From Ornithodoros turicata (lineage: Eukaryota > Arthropoda > Arachnida > Ixodida > Argasidae), in the NCBI RefSeq assembly GCF_037126465.1, contig NC_088202.1:28690213-28754212 (forward strand): a stretch of 64,000 bases of DNA. The letters are read 5' to 3'. The number at the start of each line of letters is the position of its first letter. Position 1 is the stretch's first letter. The notes below the pieces were generated by a model that made no database searches, was not told the origin of the DNA, and saw only the letters and a program-made list of their open reading frames with translations. Of the stretch, positions 11,265-20,999 are shown piece by piece. Made by a program: the position numbers and the translations under genes.

Positions 11265-11417
11265 TGTAGCAGCAGCGTCATAATCATCACCAGCGCCGCC
11301 ATCGGTTACGCGCAGCACTGCGCGTGACCCGAGCTTTCGTTTTCGGTTCATCGCCATTAACCGTCATTAAACCCATCAACCTCAGTAGAGCCTGGTCGCC
11401 TCATTTCTCGCTCTACA
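11265..11417 (+). repeat. Element C 5' LTR
   Basis: TG...CA-bounded 153-base repeat (TGTAGCAGCAG...CTCTACA) that I read as identical to 15145-15297. The short LTR is typical of the CsRn1 group. It should contain the promoter and RNA start, but no TATA box is obvious. Confidence 0.9.
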
Positions 11418-11419
11418 AC

Positions 11420-11435
11420 TGGTGACCCGGACGTG
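11420..11435 (+). promoter_or_regulatory. tRNA-Trp-type primer-binding site of element C
   Basis: TGGTGACCCGGACGTG lies two bases past the LTR, identical in sequence and spacing to element A. It would pair with the 3' end of a tRNA-Trp-like primer to start minus-strand DNA synthesis. Confidence 0.8.
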
Positions 11436-11456
11436 ATGTCTTAGCGTTCCACCATC

Positions 11457-11936
11457 ATGAACGGCGACCAGCACTCCAGCAGCTCTTCGCCTCCCAGCCG
11501 GCCACCGCCACTTCCACCGCTTGAGGCTTCTGTGGCACCGCTCCGCCTGCCGCCTTTCTCCATCTCCGATCCTCAGCTGTGGTTCGCGCAGGCGGAGGTT
11601 CTCTTCGACGGACGCCATCCATCACCAGGAGCCGTTGCCGCCCTGGCCCCCCGCACCTCCCCTCCACCGACGGACGTTGCAATCAATGCCATCAGCACGT
11701 CGCTCCAGCAACTCCAGACTACGGTGGCGGCCCTGGTGAACCGGGTGGACGCCATTCCCCCGCAGCGACCACGTTCCCCTCGGCGCCCGTTTTGCCGTCG
11801 CTGCTCGCCATCCCGTCAACGGTCTCCTTCGCCCTCTCAGCACCACTTCTGCTGGTATCATCGAAAATTCGGCGATGCCGCAAGGAACTGCCAGGCCCCT
11901 TGCTCGTGGCCGGGAAACGCTCCCCCCAACCATTAA
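11457..11936 (+). CDS. gag: Element C Gag, capsid core apparently deleted
   Basis: The 159-residue open frame starts at the first ATG after the primer site and ends at TAA 11934-11936. It begins Ser/Pro-rich, keeps the [13 protein letters not shown] motif equivalent to element A's DPVLWFANIEAQF, then passes straight to an Ala/Pro-rich linker and the Cys/His box [18 protein letters not shown] near residues 131-148. Compared with element A about 110 residues of helical capsid are missing while the frame stays open, so this is an internal in-frame deletion and not a random break. The gag end contains a CTCCCCCCAAC run that may aid the -1 shift into pol. A Gag this short probably cannot form particles alone; mobility would need Gag from another copy. 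Confidence 0.75.
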   Translation: MNGDQHSSSSSPPSRPPPLPPLEASVAPLRLPPFSISDPQLWFAQAEVLFDGRHPSPGAVAALAPRTSPPPTDVAINAISTSLQQLQTTVAALVNRVDAIPPQRPRSPRRPFCRRCSPSRQRSPSPSQHHFCWYHRKFGDAARNCQAPCSWPGNAPPNH

Positions 11937-14900
11937 CGGCTGGCATGGCTGGGGGCGACAACAGCCGGCTCTTCCGGATCACGGACCGCGTGTCCGGCTG
12001 TCGCTTCCTGGTGGATACCGGGGCTGACGTGAGCGTCGTTCCACCAACCCCCGCAGAAAAACGACACCGACAACCAGACTTGGCTTTGCAGGCTGTCAAC
12101 AAGTCCACCATCTCAACTTACGGTCAACGCTCCGTCACCCTTGACCTCGGCCTGCGCAGAGTATTTCGTTGGGTTTTTACCATCGCCGACCTCCCCTTCG
12201 CAATCCTTGGCGCCGACTTCCTCCACCATTTCGACCTTCTTGTGGATATTAGACGCCAGCGCCTCGTCGACAACACTACTTCTTTGCACGTTTATGGAGC
12301 TCCAGCGCATATAGCCGCCATTAGTCCCACCATACGGCTACCGTTGCCCACTGCTTTCGCCGACATAGTCACGGAGTTCCCCGCTGTCCTGCGCCAATCG
12401 CACGCCTCTTGCCCACCTCGCCACAGCGTCACTCACCACATCGTGACACGGGGCCCCCCTGTCTTCGCTCGCCCCAGACGGCTGGCTCCGGAGCGCCTCG
12501 TCATTGCCAAGAGGGAATTTGAGCACATGCTCGAACTGGGGATCATTCGGCCTTCCTCCAGCCCGTGGTCTTCCGCTCTCCACATGGTGCCCAAAGCAAC
12601 ACCTGGTGATTGGCGCCCATGTGGGGACTACCGTGCACTCAACATCGTCACGGTACCGGACAGATACCCGCTTCCCCATATTCAGGACTTCACCGCGAAT
12701 CTTGACGGAGCGACCATCTTCTCCAAGATAGACCTCATCAAAGCCTATCACCAAATTCCCGTCCATCCCCCTGACATCCCGAAGACTGCTATAACCACCC
12801 CTTTTGGCCTCTTTGAATACGTGCGGATGCCCTTTGGCCTGCGTAATGCTGCGCAGACATTCCAACGATTCATCAACGAAGTGCTCCGCGGCCTGGACTT
12901 CGCATTCGCATACATGGATGACATCCTCGTCGCAAGTCCATCTCCGGAGGCTCATCGCGCCCATCTGCGCGCCCTGTTCTCGCGCCTGGAGGACTACGGA
13001 GTCTCCATCAATGCCGCGAAGTGCGAGTTTGGCGTTACCACCCTTACCTTCCTGGGACACACCATCACCCCGCAAGGCATCCGGCCACTCGCATCCAAGG
13101 TCCAGGCCATCCGAGACTTTCCTGCCCCCACTTCTCGCAAAGGACTTCGTTCATTCCTCGGCCTCGTGACTTTCTACCGACGTTTTGTGCCTCGCTGTGC
13201 TGCCTTGCTCCAGCCTCTCTACGCAGCTCTCGGCGCTGACCATCCGAAAGAGGCCCGTGCTGCCCCTCTGGAGTGGACACCGGCAGCAGAGCGCGCGTTC
13301 GTAGAAGTCAAGCAGGCCCTGGCAGATGCTGTGCTGCTCCACCATCCTCGTCCTGACGCCGAGACAGCGTTGTTCGTCGACGCCTCCACTGCTGCTGTCG
13401 GCGCAGTCTTGCAGCAGCGTCAGGATGGCCACTGGAAACCTCTCGGTTTCTTTTCCCAACGCCTCTCGCCAGCCGAAACACGCTACAGCACCTTCGGGCG
13501 TGAGCTCCTCGCCGCCTACCTGGCATGCAGACACTACCGCCATTTTCTCGAGGGCCGCCCGTTTGTGCTGTACACCGACCACAAGCCTCTTATGTTCGCC
13601 CTGCGATCGGCCACCCTCAACCACTCGCCTCGTGAAACCCGCCACATGTGCTACCTCTTGGAGTTCACGACCGATGTGCGACACGTCGCAGGCGAAGACA
13701 ATGCCGCTGCCGACGCACTCTCGCGGCCGGACGTCAATGCTCTCCATCCGCCCCCCGCGGTCGATTTGGACGACATCGCCCAGGCGCAACAGGCTGATGA
13801 AGAGCTCGCCGCCCTTCGTTCATCCCCCGCCTCATCCACCACTTTTCGGGAGATCTCGCTCCCCGGTTCGACGGCAAGGCTATGGTGCGACACCTCTACT
13901 GGTACCCCGCGCCCTTTCGTTCCCCTGGCCTTCCGCCGGCATGTTTTCAACGCCCTCCACTCGCTGTCCCACCCTGGCGTGCGCGGCACGCAAAAGATCG
14001 TCGCAGAGCGCTACATATGGCCTCGCATGAATGCCGACGTCCGTGACTGGGCGCGGGCCTGCCTGGCCTGCCAGCGGTCCAAAATCTACCGCCACACCAT
14101 CTCGCCTCCATCGCGGTTCCTTCCGCCAGATGCCCGTTTCGACCAGGTCCACATCGACTTGGTCGGCCCGCTTCCTCTGGCCGAAGGCTACCGCTACCTG
14201 CTCTCGTGCATCGACCGCTTTACCCGCTGGCCGGAGGTAACGCCGATCCCTGACATCACGGCAGAGACGGTGGCCCACGCATTCCTCTTCTCCTGGGTTT
14301 CCCGATTCGGCGTCCCGTCCACTGTAACCACGGACAGAGGACGCCAGTTTGAATCGGCCCTCTTCCGTCACCTGTGCAGCGCCCTCGGAACCCATCACAT
14401 CCGAACCACGGCCTACCATCCGGCTGCCAACGGCCTGGTCGAGCGCCTTCATCGGCAGCTCAAGGCGTCCCTCCGCGCCACTGACCACGGCGACACAACC
14501 TGGCCCGAGCGTCTACCCTTCGTCCTGCTTGGCCTTCGCGCCGCGATCCGCCAGGATGACTGCAGCGCGGCCCACATGGTCTACGGGTGCCCGCTCCGCC
14601 TTCCCGGAGCATTCTTCACCCCATCGGCCCCGCTCGTGCACGACCCTTCCTCCTACATCGACCGTCTCCGCCAGCTCTTCCGGGACCTCAAGCCCACGCC
14701 TACCCGCTCCGGTCCCGCAACATGCGTGTTCGTGAGCCCCGACCTTAATCAAGCCACCCACGTCTTCGTCCGCCGGGACTCTGTGCGCTCCAGCTTGCAG
14801 CCTCCCTATGACGGCCCCTACAAGGTCATCTCGCGAGCCGCGAAGTTTTTTCGCCTCGATCTTCCGCGGGGACCTGACACGGTGGCCATCGACAGGCTCA

Positions 14901-15163
14901 AGCCCGCATTCCTGGAGTCTGCACCTCTGGTATCGCCCGACCCGCCCTCCCTACGTCCGTGCTCAGCTCCTGTCTCCAGCATTCCTCCCCCTCCACGTCG
15001 AGTGCATTGGGCGCCGCAGCTAGTACACTACGGGCCGCCCACCGCCTCGGGTCCGGCTCCTGCACTCCTTGGCCTCGGCGCCCGACCTTTCCGCCAACCT
15101 CGGCCCTCCTCGCCAGCCTTGTCATCCGCCACGGGGGGGAGCCCTGTAGCAGCAGCGTCATAA
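11579..15163 (+). CDS. pol: Element C Pol polyprotein, complete catalytic set
   Basis: Open frame of 1,194 codons overlapping gag in the -1 frame, so most of the first ~115 residues are not the true start; Pol probably begins near the gag stop by frameshifting. Domains in order: aspartic protease with DTGAD at residue 146; reverse transcriptase with YMDD at 445-448; RNase H with LFVDAS, then TDHKPL and ADALSRP; integrase HHCC zinc module ending CLACQRSK; core with Asp 860 (HIDLVGPLP), Asp 919 (TTDRGRQF) and Glu 955 (NGLVERLH), giving D-35 residues-E; GPY/F-type tail (YDGPYKV). The ORF runs a few codons into the 3' LTR. All signature residues I can check are intact. Confidence 0.9.
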   Translation: MVRAGGGSLRRTPSITRSRCRPGPPHLPSTDGRCNQCHQHVAPATPDYGGGPGEPGGRHSPAATTFPSAPVLPSLLAIPSTVSFALSAPLLLVSSKIRRCRKELPGPLLVAGKRSPQPLTAGMAGGDNSRLFRITDRVSGCRFLVDTGADVSVVPPTPAEKRHRQPDLALQAVNKSTISTYGQRSVTLDLGLRRVFRWVFTIADLPFAILGADFLHHFDLLVDIRRQRLVDNTTSLHVYGAPAHIAAISPTIRLPLPTAFADIVTEFPAVLRQSHASCPPRHSVTHHIVTRGPPVFARPRRLAPERLVIAKREFEHMLELGIIRPSSSPWSSALHMVPKATPGDWRPCGDYRALNIVTVPDRYPLPHIQDFTANLDGATIFSKIDLIKAYHQIPVHPPDIPKTAITTPFGLFEYVRMPFGLRNAAQTFQRFINEVLRGLDFAFAYMDDILVASPSPEAHRAHLRALFSRLEDYGVSINAAKCEFGVTTLTFLGHTITPQGIRPLASKVQAIRDFPAPTSRKGLRSFLGLVTFYRRFVPRCAALLQPLYAALGADHPKEARAAPLEWTPAAERAFVEVKQALADAVLLHHPRPDAETALFVDASTAAVGAVLQQRQDGHWKPLGFFSQRLSPAETRYSTFGRELLAAYLACRHYRHFLEGRPFVLYTDHKPLMFALRSATLNHSPRETRHMCYLLEFTTDVRHVAGEDNAAADALSRPDVNALHPPPAVDLDDIAQAQQADEELAALRSSPASSTTFREISLPGSTARLWCDTSTGTPRPFVPLAFRRHVFNALHSLSHPGVRGTQKIVAERYIWPRMNADVRDWARACLACQRSKIYRHTISPPSRFLPPDARFDQVHIDLVGPLPLAEGYRYLLSCIDRFTRWPEVTPIPDITAETVAHAFLFSWVSRFGVPSTVTTDRGRQFESALFRHLCSALGTHHIRTTAYHPAANGLVERLHRQLKASLRATDHGDTTWPERLPFVLLGLRAAIRQDDCSAAHMVYGCPLRLPGAFFTPSAPLVHDPSSYIDRLRQLFRDLKPTPTRSGPATCVFVSPDLNQATHVFVRRDSVRSSLQPPYDGPYKVISRAAKFFRLDLPRGPDTVAIDRLKPAFLESAPLVSPDPPSLRPCSAPVSSIPPPPRRVHWAPQLVHYGPPTASGPAPALLGLGARPFRQPRPSSPALSSATGGSPVAAAS
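15131..15144 (+). promoter_or_regulatory. Element C polypurine tract
   Basis: ACGGGGGGGAGCCC immediately precedes the 3' LTR and is the expected place for priming plus-strand DNA synthesis. It overlaps the end of the pol frame. Confidence 0.6.
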
Positions 15164-15297
15164 TCATCACCAGCGCCGCCATCGGTTACGCGCAGCACTG
15201 CGCGTGACCCGAGCTTTCGTTTTCGGTTCATCGCCATTAACCGTCATTAAACCCATCAACCTCAGTAGAGCCTGGTCGCCTCATTTCTCGCTCTACA
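15145..15297 (+). repeat. Element C 3' LTR
   Basis: 153 bases matching 11265-11417 throughout by eye. It is followed at 15298-15301 by ACCT, the second copy of the target duplication, after which element B's protease sequence resumes. Confidence 0.9.
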
Positions 15298-15301
15298 ACC
15301 T

Positions 15302-15684
15302 TTCCACTGGCATTCCGCAAAAACTGTACGGATACGAGGTTCGCATCTGATCCACTGTCTAACAGAGCACGTGCCACTTTCTCCCCAACCGTCAGTTCTA
15401 TCACTGGCCGGTGGTATAGGTAGTTCATGGGCAACCTGTCCGGTCTTGTGTTGATGTCATAAAGTCCAGACAGTTCATTCACAGATGTTGACACCTCACA
15501 GGTGAGGCCGCACACGTTGAGTTGGGAGCTCACTTCTTCCGGGTCCCCCACGCCCGTCCTCTGGAAAGCATGCGTGGTGCCTTCCTCTTCAGACACCAAC
15601 ACACACGTCACTCGCTGTTCCGGGAGAGGTTCACTGTCACGCGGGCTCGGCGGTCGTGGACAGCGGTTATGAGATGCCCCACCT
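15302..15684 (-). pseudogene. Element B protease N-terminal part and gag end
   Basis: The minus-strand frame (open from 15611) encodes VIELTVGEKVARALLDSGSD followed by ANLVS. DSG is the aspartic protease active-site motif, here in a pepsin-like retroviral context. It continues across the element C insertion into the sequence before 11264. The upstream gag frame ends in NSE-stop and overlaps this frame by -1, the common gag-pol arrangement. At 15677-15684 lies one copy of the CCCCACCT duplication made by the hAT insertion. Confidence 0.75.
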
Positions 15685-16441
15685 CAGGGATGGGCAGTAT
15701 TTAAATACATTGTAATTAAAATACTATTTAAAATATAAATACATGTATTTATATTTTGTATTTAAATACAGACTTGAAAAATGTATTTATAATTATATTT
15801 AAATACAAATTTTCGGGTATTTATTCTTGTAAATACTTTATAAATACTCTTAAATACAGAATATACTGACTCATATCTTAAAGTTGCCCTGCATTTGACC
15901 TTTCGGGAAGAAGGGCGAGTTTGGGGCGCAATTATGCCGGGTTTGCGCTAGCATGTGCATGCGACAAACCATTTTAGATGGCGAGTTTTTCACTGTTGTT
16001 GCGGACAACGGTCGTGACTACCCTATTGCATTGTTCTACGAAGCATCTTCGTCAAATTTAATACAAGCATTTGTTCATCGGCACCTGTGGAGATGCTGTT
16101 CTCCTTTGCGAATCTGATTGTACGGCCGAACAGAAGATGCCTAAAAGAAGCACGGTCTTCGAGAAATTTCTAATATTAAAATCGCCATGATAATCTAACA
16201 AATAAATGTTATTCTTTCTCGCTGATTTGTCCTTATGATCATAATTATTTCTATGATTCCAGATGACATCTTCCTCACAGTATTTATGGTAGTAGTTACG
16301 GTATTTAAATACAGTATTTATATTTTGTATTTAAATACTCATGTTGAAAACTATTTATGAAGAGTATTTAAATACCCCTGTCAACAAAGTATTTTGTATT
16401 TATATTTAAATACTCAAAAAATGCATTTATGCCCATCCCTG
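15685..16441 (+). mobile_element. hAT element with transposase C-terminal remnant
   Basis: Begins CAGGGATGGGCAGTATTTAA and ends in the inverted GCCCATCCCTG, with perfect 8-base flanking duplications CCCCACCT (15677-15684, 16442-16449): a hAT signature. Both subterminal regions are packed with TATTTAAATAC-type motifs. The interior at 16074-16147 encodes SSAPVEMLFSFANLIVRPNR, and after a frameshift 16152-16187 encodes TVFEKFLILKS. Together these are the C-terminal dimerisation motif of hAT transposases. So this is an internally deleted, non-autonomous derivative with a relic of the gene. It sits inside the zinc-knuckle codons of element B's gag. Confidence 0.9.
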
Positions 16442-17650
16442 CCCCACCTCACCGCACTGGAAGCAACTCCGTTTCTCCTTCTGGCTTGTCGCTTGGCTTG
16501 GCTTCTGGTTTGTTCAACCCTCTTTGACAATCTCTGACCTGTCCTTGTCAGCCTGGTCATCAGCCTTTTCTGCCGCTGCCTGTCTTTCCCTCTTGGGTGT
16601 CTTCTCCTGCCCGGGTAGACTACTCATTGTTTTCTGGCGATGGGTCACATCATCTAAGGCATCAAAATAACGATTCAACACCTGAGTCAGCTGCTCCACC
16701 GTCGTGCATTCTCGGACGTCTGTATGCCACTGCAGCTGGGCTGGCAATCCCTCATAAATAGTAGCTAGGAACTGCGGCGACGAATCTCGAAATCCTGCTC
16801 GATGTACCAGTGCACGGACGCGGTCTACATAGTCCGCAGGGCGCTCATTGCTTGCCATTACAACGCGGGACAGGGACAGCTGTGCTTCTCGAATTCCACG
16901 AGTAGACGTGAAGCGCTCAACAAACTTTTGACGCCATGTCTCCCAGTCACGAAATGTTCGAGCCGCCATCTGTCCCTACTCAAGGGCATGTCCTACAAGA
17001 CGCTTGCGCAGTGCTACAATTGCTGCTCTGTCGGACACGCCGTAGGTTTCTATCTCGTCTTCTACACGACGTAGGAATAACAAAGCGTCGTCGTTTTTGC
17101 CGTTGAACTTGAGACCCTCCAAGAAATCTCGTGGCACTTCCAAATTGTCATTATCTCCCTGTCTTGAGGCCTCAGTTGAACGCCAAGGCTCATCGTTGCT
17201 CTCCCACCTTGTCCACGGCTGCGTTCGGCGTTCACCAGGGTTCAGATGGTATCGAGCACCAAGCAGTGATTCTCTCTCCGGAGTTCCATTGAAGCTAGAT
17301 TGCCCGTCCACCTGGGCAGCGAAAGGGACTCCCGTAGCAACCACTCTTGCGTGCACGTCACTCGGCACGCGGGGATATCCAACACCCCTTCTGTCGGCGT
17401 TTGCCGCCGCGCCGCTGAGATTCTCTACCTGAACCCTATCGCATTGCACAGACGCATCAACGCCCGGGACTTTGGACTGTCGGCCGCCGTTTCGACATTC
17501 TTGGGCGACAATTTTGTCCAATATTTGTGCTAGAGCATCTATCTTCTGGCTCACCTTGCTTTCAAGCGTAGCCATGCTTGCACGAAGCTCAGCGATGTCG
17601 CCTTCGCGAGCGTTCGCCTCATCGGAGACCTTCCTTCTGTACTTCGGCAT
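16442..17650 (-). pseudogene. gag: Element B gag pseudogene
   Basis: One frame runs from ATG 17650 through 16514 and into a zinc knuckle interrupted by the hAT. An N-terminal coiled-coil-like region (about 20-50), a polar linker, and a retrotransposon capsid domain with RTFRDWETWRQKFVERF and QLQWHTDVRECTTVEQLTQV are visible. Stops interrupt it at 16975-16977 (TAG after HALE) and about 16512-16514 (TGA after VKEG). The knuckle reads CFQCGEVGH across the duplication, with Val where the final Cys of CX2CX4HX4C should be. The size and order match Ty3/gypsy Gag; this copy is dead. Confidence 0.8.
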
Positions 17651-17708
17651 GACCGTCTTGTTGTGTCGCTGATCACGGCTTCTTCAGACGTTGGCCCACT
17701 AGCTCAAC

Positions 17709-17997
17709 TGTAACGCTCACCGGATGAATTTATTGACGTCCGGGATACATTATTATAGGATACACGCCTGTAAACTGTTTAAAGACAGAAAAGCCTCGAA
17801 CACCGTCACACACGCGTTACATGTCATGTCACCATCTTACATTGTCTCCCACTCTTTCCCCAGTCTCTTCCTCAGGTCTTTCTCTCCGCCGCCTCGCTGG
17901 CGCCCCATCGTTCTGTGCAGGAAAAGCGCCCTTACAAGCGCTCTTTCGCTGCGCATCAACTACTGCGCATCAACTTTCGCAAACTGCTACTTTCGCT
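17709..17997 (-). repeat. Element B 5' LTR
   Basis: Starts TGTAACGCTCACCGG in plus orientation and matches the left LTR, but with a longer block (CGCATCAACTACTGCGCATC, an internal short duplication) before AAACTGCTACTTTCGCT. Its outer terminus stops at GCT and runs straight into element A integrase sequence at about 17998. The leader between the LTR and gag (17651-17708) has no primer-binding site that I can identify. Confidence 0.75.
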
Positions 17998-18866
17998 GAC
18001 AGATTCACGAGATGGTCCGAGGCCGCCCCTATTCCAGACATCACCGCCAGCACTGTCGCCGCTGCCTTCGTATCGACGTGGATGTCCCGTTTCGGGGTCC
18101 CCTCCACCATGACTACCGACCGGGGTCGGCAATTTGAATCGTCCATCTTTGCCGCCCTCACTGCGCTCCTTGGCACCCACCGCACTCGCACCACCGCCTA
18201 CCACCCCGCGTCTAACGGCCTGGTGGAGCGGTTTCATCGTCACCTTAAAGCCGCCTTGCGAGCCCACTCCAACCACTCAGCCTGGACTGAAGCCTTACCA
18301 GTTATCCTTTTCGGCCTGCGGTCGCTTTTCAAATTTGACTTGGGATGCACTACCGCGCAGCTGGTGTACGGCACGACCCTTCGCCTTCCTGGCGAGTTCT
18401 TCGCGCCTGCGTCCGCCAACACCGTTCCCGACCCCACAGAGTATGTTTCTCGGCTGCGAGCCATTTTCGCCGACCTGCGTCCGACGGCCCCCGCGTCGCA
18501 CCTCTGTCGCTAGGGTCTACGTTCATCGGGACCTGCTCACGTGCACGCACGTTTTTGTGCGTGTCGACGCTGTACGCAAGCCCCTTCAACCGTCCTACAA
18601 CGGACCCTACCCCGTCAGCAGCCGTACACCGAAGCACTTCACGCTGCGCATCAACGGGAAGGACGACCAAGCTTCTATTGACCGGCTCAAGCCGGCTTAC
18701 ACGGAAGCCTTCCCGCAACTAGGCTACACCATTTCTCATCCCCAAGCGCCTGCAAGTCCCTGCCCTAGAGCCTCCGCCCGCCAGCTCCCGCCGCGCCGCC
18801 AGGTGTCCTGGGCGCCAGTGCCACCAGTACTCTGCACGCACCATTCACGGACTTCGCCCATTCACT
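17998..18866 (+). pseudogene. pol: Element A integrase, C-terminal part
   Basis: Picks up element A's integrase where it stopped at 7807: [24 protein letters not shown] (second Asp) and NGLVERFH (Glu), closely parallel to element C. Around 18480-18515 a frameshift moves the reading to another frame, which encodes THVFVRVDAVRKPL, the GPY-type motif YNGPYPV and DRLKPAY before ending at 18868. Together with 7072-7807 it gives a near-complete integrase interrupted only by element B and one shift. Confidence 0.85.
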
Positions 18867-18991
18867 AGGAGGGGGGCAGCCGCGGCGGTTCCAGCGCCAT
18901 CGCCATACAGCGCCATCGCTATTCTCTCATGCCGAATCGTGCACTTCTTGAATATCACGCAACATGAAGGTTGTCCCGCCTGTTTCCTTCA
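18867..18991 (+). repeat. Element A polypurine tract and 3' LTR
   Basis: AGGAGGGGGGCAG (18867-18879) follows the end of pol and is the purine tract. The sequence after it up to 18991 ends with the same ~50 bases as the 5' LTR, differing by few bases. The 5' portion is diverged or rearranged and holds two copies of CAGCGCCATCGC. The copies are too different for a recent insertion, in contrast to element C. Confidence 0.65.
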
Positions 18992-19197
18992 GAAGTTTAT
19001 TCTTTTCTTACGAAATATTCTAACCCTCTGTCTAGTCAGTTTTTTGCTTAAGGTAATTCAGCCTACCATACGGCATACAAAGGAGGAAATACGAAATACC
19101 TCGCGCACTTGGGTTGCAGTTTTGTTTTGTTCAGGTTTAGAATTTGTTTGGCAACCCAGTTCAGTCCGTTATGTAAATTATAGTTCCGATCTCTCCC

Positions 19198-19335
19198 AAC
19201 CCACATTACGTCTGAACCGTTTCGCGAACCGGTAACCGCCTAATATTTTTTCGGTTCAGTTCCGGTTCGGTTGAACGCGAGAAAAAAAAATTATTGTGGT
19301 TCGGTTCTGTTCCGGTTCAGCGAAAAATACGGGCT
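19198..19335. repeat. GAACCG-rich repeat block
   Basis: Same family as the block at 4129-4345: GCGAACCGGTAACC, CAGTTCCGGTTCGGTT and an A-run followed by further GGTTCGG motifs, in the same order. Only one such block lies here, so this is a fragment of the putative DNA element. Confidence 0.5.
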
Positions 19336-19609
19336 TTTTTGTGGTTTTCGATTCGGATTCTGTGCGTCCAGTATAGCACCGTATCCTCAGAGTAAACCGT
19401 TTTGTTTCAATTAGTCGTTTCCTGTATACTCGCTCGCCTATCTGCCTTCCTCCAACAAGTTGGCAGGTCTAACCTCTATCCGTCTCGGGGATCGGGTTTA
19501 GCCAATCAACGCGATCCGAACATCCCTGCGACACCTAATAACCCTGTTGAACTAGCATATGGAATGTATCCTGCCATCACAGCGGTAACGTTCCCCGCAA
19601 CAACATGCT

Positions 19610-19834
19610 GTGCAGACCGTTCAACACAGTGCGGCGAGTAAAAGCCTGGCTACGACTGATGATGTGCGCAATCGACTTTCTGAACTCTGCATGATCTCTG
19701 TGCGCAGAGATAAAATCGAAAATGAAGGAGTAAGAAAGTTTGCGGAGAAAGTTGTCCAAGAATTCTCAATGCAGACACCTCGCCGCAGGCGCTACTTCCA
19801 TTCTCCGATGAACAGTAAGCATCAAGGTCTATGA
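19610..19834 (+). other. Possible isolated exon or pseudogene, unrecognised
   Basis: A 74-codon frame with a charged, coding-like composition (TTDDVRNRLSELC, then RRDKIENEGVRKFAEKVVQEF). It has a plausible acceptor at about 19618 (TGCTGTGCAG) and donor near 19811 (ACA/GTAAGC). The pattern of a GVRKFAE helix is faintly reminiscent of the N-terminal region of queuosine-salvage proteins, but I would not name it on that. No neighbouring exon was found on this strand. It may be a chance frame, a lone exon or a processed scrap. Confidence 0.3.
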
Positions 19835-19863
19835 CTGTAGTGCTAATACAAAACCCTATACCA

Positions 19864-20133
19864 GCGGCATGGCCGAGCGCGCGTCCAGCGCGTTGGTGGA
19901 AGGTGGTGGGTTCGAATCCTACCACCGGCTGTGCTGTCTGAGGTTTGCCCCGGGTTTTCCGAAGACATTCCAGACGAATGTCGGCACGGTTCCTTTTGAA
20001 GTCGGCCCAGGACGCATACTAACCCCCGTGTCCCCCACTCCTTCCTGCTGTGCTCTCTCCATCTCTCCACATCTGTATGCCACGCAGAGCCACAGTTGCT
20101 TCGCGGCGCTAACACGGAATGAAAAAAAAAAAG
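19864..20133 (+). repeat. tRNA-derived SINE (class II tRNA-like head)
   Basis: Polymerase III box A-like GGCATGGCCGAGCG and box B GGTTCGAATCC are spaced as in a long-variable-arm (Ser/Leu-type) tRNA. The body (TTTTCCGAAGACATTCCAGA, then CGGCCCAGGACGCATACTAA) recurs in the SINEs at 29620, 52917 and 59669. It ends in an A-rich tail. No flanking duplication is obvious. It is a SINE copy and not a functional tRNA gene, because the acceptor stem is not closed. Confidence 0.85.
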
Positions 20134-20800
20134 ACATCTCGGACACCAGCGCAAAGATGGAGATCCGTATGAAGCATTGTTCGAAAGACAGGTTAGAACT
20201 ATTATTTTAAAGTAAATGTCGCAGGTAGTGTGTTAGGCTGTGAAACAGTTAGGAGTGTTGAACATGTACATTAAACTGCTATGGGTTTTTTTGTTATCTT
20301 TCCTGATTTTCTCTCTCCGCACTCCGACACAAAGCATAGTTCTAGATTTCATGAAGGAGAGTAACCAACAACCTGTTATCAACTGTGAACTGGACCAACT
20401 GTGACCTGCTATAACAAATGTGACCAACTGAAAGCTATTATGATGAACTGTATGGTGTGAACTGAAGGTGACCACCAGAATGGCACAGCCACCGAACTTT
20501 GCACTGAACGGATATGTGCCGTGTGTCTTGTTGGTGTGTCCCGTTTTTTCATGTTTCCCTCTCTTCTTGTCTTTTTTTTCTCCCTTTCTGGCAACTTGCC
20601 GCCCGTCTCAGCAGGCAGACCGGCCTCTCTTTGTTTTTTTTTTCTTTCTTTCAATACGATACCCCCCTCCACGCACACACACACCGACCCCGCCGTTTCT
20701 TGCATTGCCCCCCCCCACCCCCCAAGGCAAAATGCTACCGACGCCCATGAAGCCAAGACTGTCAGTTCAATGACAGACGCAATCACCTAGCCTGGACCAG
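20134..20800. other. Low-complexity T/C-rich stretch, no gene
   Basis: Contains long pyrimidine runs (20570-20720), CA repeats and a poly-C run near 20710. Open frames on both strands are compositional. Confidence 0.6.
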
Positions 20801-20801
20801 C

Positions 20802-20940
20802 TACACTCTTAAAAATGAACTTCACCACATAGCACGCTCCTAGCCAACCATATCATCCCGAATGGCAACGTTCTCGTCCCTGATTTGTTGAAAACGGGAG
20901 GCGGAGCCTATTTTGTATCATTATGCATGTGCATGCGAGG
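20802..20940. repeat. Half of a foldback MITE (ACACTCTTAAAAATGAACTT family)
   Basis: Starts TACACTCTTAAAAATGAACT and continues through CACGCTCCTAGCCAACCAT and GAAAACGGGAGGCGGAGCC. This is the left arm of a palindromic family whose fuller copies lie at 60846-61076, 61079-61330 and 61699-63144. The right arm is absent here. Confidence 0.75.
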
Positions 20941-20999
20941 TCACCTTCGATCCCTGGCCTGAGGTAAGAACGAAAAAAAAAGTGGCACGTCCTGTTAAG

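Larger units (their letters stand above)
11265..15297 (+). mobile_element. Element C: young CsRn1-like gypsy retrotransposon (4,033 bp)
   Basis: Bounded by two 153-base LTRs (11265-11417, 15145-15297) in which I see no difference, and by ACCT target duplications, so a recent insertion into element B. Order is LTR, tRNA-Trp-type primer site (11420-11435), gag (11457-11936), pol with protease-RT-RNase H-integrase in an overlapping -1 frame, purine tract (about 15131-15144), LTR. The Gag Cys/His box of the form CWYHRKFG...CQAPC, not a CCHC knuckle, is the CsRn1 hallmark. pol is open and complete, but gag seems to have lost its capsid core. Confidence 0.9.
7808..17997 (-). mobile_element. Element B: decayed Ty3/gypsy inserted in A (hosts C and a hAT)
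   Basis: LTRs at 7808-8086 and 17709-17997 run in direct orientation and share most of their length, both starting TGTAACGCTCACCGG in plus orientation. Between them, on the minus strand, are gag, protease, reverse transcriptase, RNase H and integrase pieces in the usual order. The element is interrupted by element C (11265-15297 plus one copy of its ACCT duplication) and by a hAT element (15685-16441). It carries many stops and frameshifts. The LTRs differ in a ~30-60-base block near one end, and the right LTR lacks the terminal ACA. No clean target duplication is visible. Clade not determined. Confidence 0.85.

Noticed and set aside
12338..13789. Long minus-strand frames opposite element C pol
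   Set aside because: GC-rich antisense shadows of an intact pol with all catalytic motifs on the plus strand.
20409..20790. Several overlapping frames of 78-125 codons
   Set aside because: Produced by poly-T/C and poly-C low-complexity sequence.
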